Source of the DNA: Virgibacillus siamensis
GTDB lineage: Bacteria > Bacillota > Bacilli > Bacillales > Amphibacillaceae
Length of the DNA: 64,000 nt
Assembly: GCF_900162695.1 (NCBI RefSeq)
Contig: NZ_FUIH01000006.1
Span: 1 to 64,000, forward strand
Direction of reading: 5' to 3'
Position 1 is the stretch's first letter. Every line of letters starts with the position of its first letter. The position numbers and the translations under genes are program-made. The notes beneath the pieces were generated by a model, which was not told the origin of the DNA, searched no databases, and worked only from the letters and a program-made list of their open reading frames with translations. Below are positions 41,418 through 49,548 of this stretch, one piece after another.

Positions 41418-43021
41418 TGATAAAAGGACTTACCAAAAATACTGGAAAGTTTTCCGGACTTATTTTTCGCCGGGAGTGGCTGCGAACGCTAATATGGTTG
41501 GCAGCTCTCGCTATTTTGACTTTTTCAGTTGCTGTTTCATTCACCGAAATGTTCCCGGATAAAGCGGATCGGCTTGCCATGTTGCAGACGATGAAAAATC
41601 CGGCTATGGAGGCAATGGTGGGTCCGCTGTTTTCAGAAAACAGCTATACATTCGGTGCAATGATGGCCAATCAGATGCTTCTTTTTACAGCACTTGCATT
41701 TGCAATTATGAGTATACTTTTCGTGGCCAGATATACACGAGCGGATGAAGAAGCAGGTCGAATTGAAATGATTCGCTCATTACCGGTTGGCAGATTGTTC
41801 AATTTGAACGGAACATTGATAGCAGTATCAGTAATAAATGTGTTGTTTGCTCTGGTTATTGGATTTGGGTTGTACATCATGAACATTGAAAGTATGGATT
41901 TGGAAGGATCCCTTCTGTATGGATCTGCTCTAGGTGCGACCGGAATATTCTTTGCAGGCGTGGCTGCATTGTTTGCCCAGCTTTCCGAAAATGCAAGAGG
42001 TACAATTGGGTTTTCAATAACTATTTTAGGAATAGCATATATCCTCAGGGCAATTGGCGATACAGGCGATGGTACACTTAGCTGGGTTTCACCGTTAGGC
42101 TGGATTTTGGAGTCGCAGTCCTATGTGAATAATTATTGGTGGCCGGTGTTGTTGACGGTTTTTACTGCGGTTATTCTTATGCTGCTTGCACTGTATCTGA
42201 ATGCAATCCGTGATTTGGGGGCAGGCTTTTTGCCCTCACGACCGGGGAAAAATTATGCAACACGTTTTTTGCAAAGTCCAATAGGGCTTGCATTGAGAAT
42301 ACAGCGGACGTCGATTATATCATGGGCAGTCGGCATGTTTGTCATAGGTGCTTCATATGGGTCTGTTTTTGGTGATTTGGAAACATTTTTTTCGGAAATG
42401 GATATAGCAGAAAACCTGATTAACCGGGAGTCCGGGTATTCATTGACGGAGCAGTTTGCAACAATTTTGATGGCAGTAATGGCAATGATCGGCACAGTTC
42501 CGGCACTCATGGCAGTGTTGAAGCTGAAGGGCGAAGAGAAAAAGGGTCGGGTTGAACATTTCCTCAGTCGTGCAGTATCACGGACAAAACTGCTTGGCTG
42601 TTATGTTGCGGTTGGCATCATCGTCAGTTTTCTGATGCAGTCGCTCGCTGTGATTGGGCTTTGGGCAGCAGCAGCTTCTGTAATGGAAAACGGATTGGCT
42701 TTTGGAATGCTGTATCAATCGGCGGCTGTCTATTTTCCGGCTATGTGGGTGATAGTTGGGGCGGCTGTATTCCTAATTGGATATAAGGAACGTTTGACCG
42801 GCATAACTTGGCTGTATTTGACGTATTCATTTGTGGCTGTCTATCTAGGGGAGATGCTCAATTTTCCTGAATGGATGGGGAAAGTATCACCATTTGGTCA
42901 TGTCCCGCAAATTCCTGTTGAAGACATGAGTGTGACTAGTATTGGTTTATTAACGGTTATAGCAGTTGCACTGATCTTTGCAGGTTATTTCAGCTACAAT
43001 AAACGGGATATTCACGGATAA
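41417..43021 (+). CDS. ABC-2 type exporter permease (TnrB-like)
   Basis: 534 residues with about twelve hydrophobic helices in two halves; each half begins with a cytoplasmic Arg-rich stretch (IFRREWLRTLIWLAALAIL and IQRTSIISWAVGMFVIGASYG). The intervening FTRADEEAGRIEMIRSLPVGR-like region (RADEEAGRIEMIRSLPVGR and EEKKGRVEHFLSRAVSR) recurs in both halves. This fused two-domain layout is that of polyketide-antibiotic exporters. The overlap TAATG with the ATPase gene indicates coupling. The substrate is unknown. Confidence 0.83.
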   Translation: MIKGLTKNTGKFSGLIFRREWLRTLIWLAALAILTFSVAVSFTEMFPDKADRLAMLQTMKNPAMEAMVGPLFSENSYTFGAMMANQMLLFTALAFAIMSILFVARYTRADEEAGRIEMIRSLPVGRLFNLNGTLIAVSVINVLFALVIGFGLYIMNIESMDLEGSLLYGSALGATGIFFAGVAALFAQLSENARGTIGFSITILGIAYILRAIGDTGDGTLSWVSPLGWILESQSYVNNYWWPVLLTVFTAVILMLLALYLNAIRDLGAGFLPSRPGKNYATRFLQSPIGLALRIQRTSIISWAVGMFVIGASYGSVFGDLETFFSEMDIAENLINRESGYSLTEQFATILMAVMAMIGTVPALMAVLKLKGEEKKGRVEHFLSRAVSRTKLLGCYVAVGIIVSFLMQSLAVIGLWAAAASVMENGLAFGMLYQSAAVYFPAMWVIVGAAVFLIGYKERLTGITWLYLTYSFVAVYLGEMLNFPEWMGKVSPFGHVPQIPVEDMSVTSIGLLTVIAVALIFAGYFSYNKRDIHG

Positions 43022-43057
43022 AGAATTTAATGATATTTTTCGGATATTGTGAGAGGG

Positions 43058-43089
43058 TTTGTCGATATTTCCCGGGAAATATCGACAAA
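43058..43089. repeat. 32-bp perfect palindrome
   Basis: The left half TTTGTCGATATTTCCC (43058-43073) is the exact reverse complement of the right half (43074-43089), centred on CCCGGG. There is no spacer and no T-run on either strand, so it does not look like a normal terminator, although it follows the permease stop by 36 bp. Confidence 0.85.
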
Positions 43090-43142
43090 TATCCCAACCA
43101 TATTTATTTTGAAGAAAAAGAGTTATGTTTAAAAGATGGTAT

Positions 43143-43288
43143 ATCAACCTTCTAAAGCTGATATCAACCAACAGACACGCAAAATCAACCAACATTGTAT
43201 AGAAATCAACCTTCAAGACGAAGGAATCAACCTCCACCGGGCGAAAATCAACCGTCAAGGCGAAGGAATCAACCACCCCGCCCGAATG
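43143..43288. repeat. Seven-unit array of ATCAACC on a 21-bp period
   Basis: The heptamer ATCAACC starts at 43143, 43163, 43184, 43205, 43226, 43247 and 43268: one step of 20 and five of 21 bp. The 14 bp between heptamers vary, though units 4 and 6 share TCAAG(A/G)CGAAGGA. The period equals two helical turns, so all heptamers face the same side of the DNA. On the minus strand the array can be read as a seven-residue repeat beginning Val-Asp, but that frame has only a poor start and is broken by the 20-bp unit. Confidence 0.85.
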
Positions 43289-43297
43289 GTTCGTCTT

Positions 43298-44080
43298 TTA
43301 TGATGAAGCTCCATCGTTGGCCTGTTTTTGTTCACCGGTTTTTCCGGATACAAACCAGCCAATGACTGCAATACCAAGTAGAATTGTCCAGAATGTGATG
43401 GTCCAGATGGTGCTGTGTGCAAATCCTTCAGGCAAGATGCTTACATCTTCATGCGAAAGTGTAATGACCGCAAGTTTCACACCAACCCAGCCAACAATTA
43501 AATAGGCAGTTGTTTCCAGCCCAGGTCGTTTATCCAGCAGTTTTACAAACCAATTGGCAGCAAATTTAATCAAAACAAGTCCTGCAATACTTGCCAGAAC
43601 AATTACGGTAAAACGACCGCCGTCCATTCCACCAAATTTTGGCAATGGTGTTTCCGGTAATGTTACGGCAAGTGCCACCGCTGCAAGAATTGAATCGATT
43701 GCGAATGCAACATCAGCAATACCAATTTTTGCTACAGTTGGCCAGAATCCCATCCCGGCCTTATCAGCATCATCTTTATCATCAGCATCTTTTGAACTGA
43801 ACACGTTTTGATATACGTGTTTTCCGCCAAGATAGATTAAATATGCGGCACCGATTGCCTGAACTTCCCAGACGTTTGCCAGAAACGAGATAAGAAAAAT
43901 CGCAATGAACCGAAAAACAAATGCCATATAGATACCAAGGTCGATCGCACGCTTTTTTTGATCATTCGGCAGATGTTTTGCAATTACTGCCAGTACTAAT
44001 GCGTTGTCAGCAGATAATATACCTTCCAGTCCAATTAGAATTAATAGTGTCCATCCATATTCCAAAAGTAATGACTCCAT
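43298..44080 (-). CDS. TerC family membrane protein
   Basis: 260 residues with about eight helices. TerC motifs: LEGILSADNALVLAVI near residues 20-35 and GIADVAFAIDSILAAVALA near 125-143, each with the conserved Asp; a charged linker (SKDADDKDDADK) separates the halves. Bacillus homologues export Mn(II) and supply it to secreted enzymes. ATG at 44080 follows AAAGGAG; the ATG at 44098 has none. The Mn-sensing riboswitch upstream supports manganese as substrate. Confidence 0.9.
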   Translation of the reverse strand: MESLLLEYGWTLLILIGLEGILSADNALVLAVIAKHLPNDQKKRAIDLGIYMAFVFRFIAIFLISFLANVWEVQAIGAAYLIYLGGKHVYQNVFSSKDADDKDDADKAGMGFWPTVAKIGIADVAFAIDSILAAVALAVTLPETPLPKFGGMDGGRFTVIVLASIAGLVLIKFAANWFVKLLDKRPGLETTAYLIVGWVGVKLAVITLSHEDVSILPEGFAHSTIWTITFWTILLGIAVIGWFVSGKTGEQKQANDGASS

Positions 44081-44104
44081 CGGTTTTTCTCCTTTCATAA
44101 AGCA

Positions 44105-44147
44105 AAAATAGAGACTTTACCCAATCTGAATGGTAAAAGTCTCTATT
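44105..44147 (-). terminator. Terminator of the Mn riboswitch
   Basis: On the minus strand AGAGACTTTTACC pairs with GGGTAAAGTCTCT, followed by ATTTTT, between the aptamer and terC. Confidence 0.85.
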
Positions 44148-44156
44148 TATAAATAT

Positions 44157-44268
44157 AGACCTTTACCACCATTGGCAAAGGTCTTGCTAACAACGCCGTA
44201 AGTTGCCGGTAAAGCCGAGAGTTTTAAACTCTGTAATGACGACTTTACTGTAAAAGCTACTCCCCTTT
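44157..44268 (-). promoter_or_regulatory. yybP-ykoY manganese riboswitch
   Basis: The minus-strand leader has the class signature: AAAGGGGAGTAGC at the 5' end, CTCTCGGCTTTACCGGCAAC, TTACGGCGTTGTTAGCAAGA and the CCTTTGCC/GGTAAAGG closing stem. Mn(II) binding stabilises the aptamer and turns the downstream gene on. The regulated gene is terC. Confidence 0.93.
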
Positions 44269-44282
44269 GAAAATCTATTTTC

Positions 44283-44311
44283 ATTTAATCATTATCTATA
44301 TGATATGTCAA
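44283..44311 (-). promoter_or_regulatory. Promoter of the terC leader
   Basis: Minus-strand TTGACA (44311-44306), 17 bp, TTAAAT (44288-44283), about 15 bp before the riboswitch. Confidence 0.65.
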
Positions 44312-44358
44312 CTGATTTTATAGGTGATACAAATTTATATTGGACTTCGCTTTGTTTT

Positions 44359-45132
44359 TTATACATTTTTTCCAGTTAGTAAAACGTCATAGGTTTTTGG
44401 AATTGTTCCCTGATAACTATTGAGCAAACCTTGTTCGGCAATAGTACCTTTCGCAATACATTTATATTTTATTGTGATCATAAATGGTTTCGCGAACGGA
44501 AATGGATTGATTTTAATGGTGTTGTTATCTGTCCAATTTGCCTGGACAGTTTCCTTTCCGAACAGTTTTTGCAAATATGCAATGGGTATCCCTTCTTGAA
44601 AAAATGGATGTTCGTTTGCTTTAGTAATTCCCGGTTCATTCAAGCATACATAAAGCGAAAGACTGTCACAAAATTGCAGGTATCCGTAATGTAAATCGTA
44701 TAGTTCTGTCTCAAAAAATGAGAGAGACTTCTTAATATCCCGTTGCCGATTTTGCTCATCTCTAACAAATTGCCGAGCTTCCTGAGAATCATCACCCAAC
44801 AGAAAGTTTGTATAATGCCGGCTGCACAAAAGCCCGGCATAAAGATCCATCTTAATGACCTCCTCAATTCCGTGTTTATAGAAGACCGTTTTCGGCAATA
44901 ACGGGAAATCAACAAACGTATATGGCGCAAGTTTTGCATCATTCCAAAACGGCTGTTTGTCAAGCATTTTCCAACCAAGATCATGATGATGGACAGCTTT
45001 TTCAACTGATTCCCTCATTTGTTTTCCGTTAAATAAATTGTCTTTCCAATTCTGAAGAAATTTACCGGATAGATGGGCATGGTCATCCTGTTCAATCATA
45101 ATAAATTCGTTTGTGTGTTCTCTGATAATCAA
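44359..45132 (-). CDS. DUF3891 family protein
   Basis: 257 residues. HAHLSGKFLQNWKDNLF and the central VEKAVHHHDLGWKMLDKQPFW, with a His-His-His-Asp cluster, mark DUF3891, a family with HD-like metal-binding appearance. LLCSRHYTNFLL and QFCDSLSLYVCLNEPG are further conserved blocks. No biochemical role is established. It begins ATG-ATA at 45132 after a GGTGAAGG-like site. Single gene. Confidence 0.75.
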   Translation of the reverse strand: MIIREHTNEFIMIEQDDHAHLSGKFLQNWKDNLFNGKQMRESVEKAVHHHDLGWKMLDKQPFWNDAKLAPYTFVDFPLLPKTVFYKHGIEEVIKMDLYAGLLCSRHYTNFLLGDDSQEARQFVRDEQNRQRDIKKSLSFFETELYDLHYGYLQFCDSLSLYVCLNEPGITKANEHPFFQEGIPIAYLQKLFGKETVQANWTDNNTIKINPFPFAKPFMITIKYKCIAKGTIAEQGLLNSYQGTIPKTYDVLLTGKNV

Positions 45133-45277
45133 TTGCCTTCACCTGCCAAATGTGAATTGATGTGTTAAGCGTACCATATTTTCTGCAGAGTCAAAAAACT
45201 TGTTACTGTCGTTTTTACATAATCCCTTGCAGTGATGGAATAATAAGCAAAAACAGCAGCATAGAGGTGATATTTTG

Positions 45278-46912
45278 GTGAAGGCTACAGATTTATTTGT
45301 CCGGTGTCTCGAAAATGAAGGTGTGGAGTATATTTTTGGAATACCGGGAGAGGAAAATACAGATTTGATGGATTCCTTGATTGATTCAGATATTCAGTTT
45401 ATCGATGTGTTTCATGAGCAGGCAGCAGCGTTTATGGCTGATGTTTATGGACGGCTGACAGGTAAAACGGGTGTGTGCCTGGCAACACTTGGACCGGGTG
45501 CGACCAATCTGATGACAGGTATAGGCGATGCTTACCTTGATTATTCGCCGGTTGTTGCCATTACTGGGCAGGCTGGTTTGGAACGGGTTCATAAAGAATC
45601 ACATCAGCATGTCAACATTGTTGGAATGTTCGAGGAAATTACCAAGTGGAGCCAGCAGATTAAGGTGGCCCATACGATTCCGGAAATTATCCGGAAGGCG
45701 TTTAAAACTGCACAGCTGGATAAACCAGGTGCTGTGCATGTGGAACTTCCGGAAGACATTGCAATGACGGATACGGGGGGAGAACCGCTTCCGGTATCTT
45801 CCATTCCCATTTCACAGCCGGATGAAAGTGAGGTAAAGCGAGCGGTTGAATTGATTAAACGTGCAGAACGCCCAATTATACTTGCCGGAAATGGAGTTAT
45901 ACGGGACAATGCAGCTACTGAATTAAAGAAATTCGCTGAGAAAGTCAATATTCCGGTCGCCAACACATTTATGGCCAAAGGGGTCCTCCCGTCAGATCAT
46001 CCATTGACATTATATACAGTTGGGATGCAGGAACAGGATTATGTGCTTTGTGGATTTGATACAGCAGATCTTATTATTACGGTCGGGTATGACTTTGTCG
46101 AGTATCTGCCCAAATACTGGAATGATGAAGCAATGCACAAAATAGTCCATTTGGATACATTGCCGGCTGAAGTTGATGCATATTATCCGACGGAAGCGGA
46201 GTTGGTCGGTGATGTAAAGGAATCACTCAATGAACTGTCGGAACGTATACAGCAAAAGGAATTATGGCCCAAAGTGAAAGAATTAAAAACCCAGCTTGAG
46301 GAAAAGCTGCACGCTTCAGATGAAGAGTCCGGCAGCCCGGTCAAGCCCCAGCGTATTCTTGCAGATTTAAAGAAAGCGGAAAAAGGGGAAGCAATCGTAA
46401 TTTCAGATGTTGGTGCACATAAATTATGGGTTGCCCGTATGTATCAGCCGGATAAACCGAACCATACCATTATATCGAATGGCTGGGCATCTATGGGGAT
46501 TGCGATTCCCGGGGCGGTTGCTGCTAAACTTTCCAATCCCGAAAAACCGGTTGTTGCAGTCACAGGGGATGGCGGATTCATGATGAATGCAGCAGAACTA
46601 GTCACAGCAAAGCGTCTCGGACTTGCATTTGTAGTAATTATTTTTCATGATTCCAAGTTTGGATTGATTGAGTGGAAACAGCTGAAGGAATTTGACCGGA
46701 CGAATGGAATCGAATTCACCGATCCGGATTTTATGGAATTTGCTAAAAGTGTTGGGGCAAAAGGAATAAAGGTGGAACATTCGGATGAACTGCTTCCTGC
46801 TTTGGATGAGGCATTAGCAAGTGAAGAAATCGTTCTTGTAGATGTGGATGTTGATTATTCGGAAAACATGAAACTAACCGAACAACTTGGGGATTATATT
46901 TGTAAGCTGTAG
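45278..46912 (+). CDS. Acetolactate synthase-like ThDP-dependent enzyme
   Basis: 544 residues with the three domains of the acetohydroxyacid synthase superfamily. ThDP Glu lies in DVFHEQAAAFMADVYGRLTG near residue 47; the central domain has ILAGNGVIRDNA; the diphosphate-binding motif is TGDGGFMMNAAELVTAKRLG near 427-446. TVGYDFVEYLPKYWN resembles catabolic AlsS, which joins two pyruvates into acetolactate without FAD. There is no alsD neighbour; instead an aldehyde dehydrogenase follows by 12 bp. The start may be GTG at 45278 (7 nt after AGAGGTGA) or TTG at 45275. Confidence 0.8.
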   Translation: MKATDLFVRCLENEGVEYIFGIPGEENTDLMDSLIDSDIQFIDVFHEQAAAFMADVYGRLTGKTGVCLATLGPGATNLMTGIGDAYLDYSPVVAITGQAGLERVHKESHQHVNIVGMFEEITKWSQQIKVAHTIPEIIRKAFKTAQLDKPGAVHVELPEDIAMTDTGGEPLPVSSIPISQPDESEVKRAVELIKRAERPIILAGNGVIRDNAATELKKFAEKVNIPVANTFMAKGVLPSDHPLTLYTVGMQEQDYVLCGFDTADLIITVGYDFVEYLPKYWNDEAMHKIVHLDTLPAEVDAYYPTEAELVGDVKESLNELSERIQQKELWPKVKELKTQLEEKLHASDEESGSPVKPQRILADLKKAEKGEAIVISDVGAHKLWVARMYQPDKPNHTIISNGWASMGIAIPGAVAAKLSNPEKPVVAVTGDGGFMMNAAELVTAKRLGLAFVVIIFHDSKFGLIEWKQLKEFDRTNGIEFTDPDFMEFAKSVGAKGIKVEHSDELLPALDEALASEEIVLVDVDVDYSENMKLTEQLGDYICKL

Positions 46913-46924
46913 GAGGTAAAACAG

Positions 46925-48358
46925 ATGTCAAAGAAATGGAAATTATGGATTGGCGGAAAGTGGCGTGAACCAAAAGACTATGAAACATTGACAAATCCGC
47001 ATACTGAAGAGGAATTGGCACAGATTGGGCAGGCTGAGCCATCAGATGCAGTGGAAGCCATCGTTGAGGCGCAAACAGCATTTAATAAGTTCAGGGAATA
47101 TCCTGCACATGCCAGAGCAAAAATTTTAGCTAAGGCCGCAACCATTATTGAAGAACGCGGGGATGAATGTGCCAAAATTATTGCGAAAGAAGGTGCCAAG
47201 TCAATCCGCAATGCCCAGGAGGAAATCAGCCGGACCGTTCAGACTTATCGTTTTTCTGCCGAAGAGGCAAAGCGCAATTATGGCGAACGGATACCGATGG
47301 ATGCGGCCGAGGGGGGAGAGAATCGTTTCGGGTATACCAAGCGGACTCCACTTGGTGTTGTCACGGCCATTACGCCGTTCAACTTTCCATTTAATTTGGT
47401 TGCTCATAAGGTAGGCCCGGCAATTGCAGCAGGAAATTCCATTGTACTGAAGCCCGCTGAACAGACACCGTTAAGTTCGCTGTTTTTAGCTGAAGTTTTT
47501 AAAGAAGCTGGGCTTCCTGCCGGGGTATTGAATATCATTACGGGTAAAGGTGATGTCCTGAGTGAGGCACTAACAACACACCCATATGTGAAGAAAGTGA
47601 CGTTTACAGGTAGTGTTGAGGTTGGGCATGTTATTCAGCAGCAGGCTGGTTTTCGAAAACTGACCTTGGAACTTGGCTCCAATTCCCCGTTTATCATTGA
47701 TGAGGGAGTGAATATTGACGAGGTAATCGAGCGCAGTGTTCAGGGGGCGTTTTCCTATAATGGGCAGGTATGTATTTCCATTCAGCGCATTTATGTTCAT
47801 CAATCCCTTTACGATGAATTTTTGGAGCGTTTTGTTACCCGTACAAAACAGCTTGTTATCGGCTCACCGTTTGACGAAAAAACCAATATCACCGCAGTCA
47901 TATCCAAGAAGTCACTGGAACGTCTCCAAAACTGGCTGGATGAGGCAGTACAGGAAGGAGCGGAAGTGGAATGCGGGGGTGGTGTGAAAGGAAATGTGAT
48001 GATGCCGACTGTATTGACGAATGTGAATCGTGATTCAAAGGTATTTCGTAATGAAATTTTTGGTCCAATGGTTTGTATTTTCCCGTTTGATACGCTTGAA
48101 GAGGCTATTGATGATGCCAATGACTCGCGCTATGGTCTGAATTCAGGGGTCATGACACCAAGCCTGGAGCGTGCGTTTTACGCTGCGGAACGACTTGAAA
48201 CTGGCGGGGTTATTGTTAATGATATCCCGACATACCGAATTGACAACATGCCATACGGTGGCTGGAAAGACAGCGGCGTCGGCAGAGAAGGTGTCAAATA
48301 CGCAATGCGCGAGATGATGGAACAGAAATTTATCAGTATTAAAAAAGGAGATAAATAA
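46925..48358 (+). CDS. NAD(P)-dependent aldehyde dehydrogenase
   Basis: 477 residues. Catalytic Cys in FSYNGQVCISIQR near residue 283, general-base Glu in TLELGSNSPFII near 249, cofactor loop FTGSVEVG near 226-233, and ITPFNFPFNLVAHKVGPA near 141-158 with the Asn of the oxyanion hole. The GSNSP and QVCISIQR variants fit the lactaldehyde/phosphonoacetaldehyde/non-phosphorylating group rather than betaine aldehyde dehydrogenase. AGGAGG precedes the ATG. Co-transcribed with the ThDP enzyme, which may produce or consume its aldehyde. Confidence 0.87.
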   Translation: MSKKWKLWIGGKWREPKDYETLTNPHTEEELAQIGQAEPSDAVEAIVEAQTAFNKFREYPAHARAKILAKAATIIEERGDECAKIIAKEGAKSIRNAQEEISRTVQTYRFSAEEAKRNYGERIPMDAAEGGENRFGYTKRTPLGVVTAITPFNFPFNLVAHKVGPAIAAGNSIVLKPAEQTPLSSLFLAEVFKEAGLPAGVLNIITGKGDVLSEALTTHPYVKKVTFTGSVEVGHVIQQQAGFRKLTLELGSNSPFIIDEGVNIDEVIERSVQGAFSYNGQVCISIQRIYVHQSLYDEFLERFVTRTKQLVIGSPFDEKTNITAVISKKSLERLQNWLDEAVQEGAEVECGGGVKGNVMMPTVLTNVNRDSKVFRNEIFGPMVCIFPFDTLEEAIDDANDSRYGLNSGVMTPSLERAFYAAERLETGGVIVNDIPTYRIDNMPYGGWKDSGVGREGVKYAMREMMEQKFISIKKGDK

Positions 48359-48360
48359 TT

Positions 48361-48400
48361 AAAACAACCCGGTGAAGTTTAAGCGCCGGGTTGTTTTAAT
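48361..48400 (+). terminator. Terminator of the ThDP enzyme-aldehyde dehydrogenase operon
   Basis: AAAACAACCCGG pairs with CCGGGTTGTTTT, 12 bp, 16-nt loop. Confidence 0.85.
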
Positions 48401-48470
48401 TACCAAATGAGCCACGTCCGGCGTGTTTGTACGTTGTTAAACGGGAGCCTGTGCTTTTGTTCTGTTCACG

Positions 48471-48514
48471 TTGACAAAATCGAGTGTACTTTGTATAATT
48501 ACTTACATAAAGTA
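48471..48514 (+). promoter_or_regulatory. catE-like promoter with YodB/CatR-type operator
   Basis: TTGACA (48471-48476), 17 bp, TATAAT (48494-48499), the best consensus promoter in the window. TACT-N7-AGTA (48500-48514) directly follows the -10 and covers the start site. In B. subtilis, catDE is repressed by YodB and CatR at such boxes and induced by quinones and diamide. Confidence 0.8.
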
Positions 48515-48557
48515 ACCAAATTATAATAAATAATTAAAAATAGAGGAGTCTATCTTA

Positions 48558-49412
48558 ATGGAGCAAAAATTTTTTGTGAAACCGGCAACTTATGTTGGCG
48601 AGGTAAACATAAATGTAACCGATTTGGAAAGGTCAATTGAATTTTACCAGTCTGTCATTGGATTTGATGTACTGGAAAAAACGGAAAACAAAGCAGTGTT
48701 AACTGCTGACCATAATACTGCCCTTTTGACATTGGAACAGCCTGACGATGCTATGCGAAAGGAGATACGGACGACAGGTTTGTACCATTTTGCAATTCTA
48801 TTGCCGTCAAGGGCTGACCTTTCCGCATTTCTAAGGCATATTGCGCGTGCTGGGATACAGATTGGAGCGGCGGACCATTATGTGAGTGAAGCGCTCTATT
48901 TGTCCGATCCGGATGGCAATGGAATTGAGGTTTATCGGGACCGCTCTTCTTCGGAATGGACATGGACCGAAAATGAAGTGTCGATGGGAACGGATCCGCT
49001 TGATGGGGAAAGTTTACTGGCGGAAAGCAAAGATGAATGGCACGGTCTGCCGGATGATACTGTGATGGGGCATATTCATTTGCATGTTGCTGATCTGGAG
49101 GCAGTGAAACCATTTTATATGGATGCGCTGGGTTTTCAAATTGTAACGACGTATCCGGGAGCACTTTTCATATCAACCGGTGATTACCATCATCATATCG
49201 GCTTGAATATCTGGAATGGACAAGGTGCACCGGCTCCATCTGAAAACAGTGCTGGACTTAATTGGTTTACACTTGTATATCCGGACAGGGAGACAAGGGA
49301 AGAGGTTGTCAAATGTTTGGAAAACATTGGCGCAGATGTGAAGAAAGATGATAATGATTACATTACGAAAGATCCTTCAGGCAATAGGATTCGTCTGGTG
49401 GCCGCTGAATAA
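48558..49412 (+). CDS. catE: Catechol-2,3-dioxygenase CatE-like (VOC family)
   Basis: 284 residues in two VOC units. The N-terminal unit begins VGEVNINVTDLERSIEFYQSVIGF. The C-terminal unit has MGHIHLHVADLEAVKPFY (His near 175), YHHHIGLNIWNG (His near 215) and the C-terminal DPSGNRIRLV; a DPDGNGIEVYRD motif ends the first unit. These are the Fe(II)/Mn(II) ligands of extradiol dioxygenases. CatE opens catechol rings in quinone defence. AGAGGAG precedes the ATG. The YodB-type operator supports the assignment. Confidence 0.87.
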   Translation: MEQKFFVKPATYVGEVNINVTDLERSIEFYQSVIGFDVLEKTENKAVLTADHNTALLTLEQPDDAMRKEIRTTGLYHFAILLPSRADLSAFLRHIARAGIQIGAADHYVSEALYLSDPDGNGIEVYRDRSSSEWTWTENEVSMGTDPLDGESLLAESKDEWHGLPDDTVMGHIHLHVADLEAVKPFYMDALGFQIVTTYPGALFISTGDYHHHIGLNIWNGQGAPAPSENSAGLNWFTLVYPDRETREEVVKCLENIGADVKKDDNDYITKDPSGNRIRLVAAE

Positions 49413-49422
49413 TCATTTAAAA

Positions 49423-49543
49423 GTGGCTGGGACTGGGACAAAAGTGTTTTATCCAAAGAAAAAACAGCTCCGGAAATATACTACGCTAAATTCCCTATTG
49501 TTCGTCTTTTGGATTACACCTTTTGATATGTCCCAGCCTTTTT
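49423..49543. repeat. Intergenic element bounded by GGCTGGGAC/GTCCCAGCC
   Basis: GGCTGGGAC (49425-49433) and GTCCCAGCC (49530-49538) enclose about 95 bp and end in TTTTT. A second GGGACAAAAG copy follows the left arm. Similar GGCTGGGACAAA units recur between genes in Bacillaceae genomes (recalled, not searched). It probably also terminates catE. Confidence 0.5.
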
Positions 49544-49548
49544 GACTG

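Noticed and set aside
43040..43095. Palindrome as the terminator of the ABC exporter operon
   Set aside because: No loop and no T-run on either strand; kept as an unexplained repeat instead.
42950..43276. Minus-strand frame of 108 residues with a Val-Asp heptad repeat
   Set aside because: It starts at GTG with only a weak GGCGGG site, its repeat part loses frame at the 20-bp unit, and the rest crosses the palindrome and the end of the permease gene. More likely a by-product of the 21-bp DNA repeat.
43143..43288. CRISPR array
   Set aside because: The repeat is only 7 bp and the spacers 13-14 bp, far below CRISPR sizes, and no cas genes are near.
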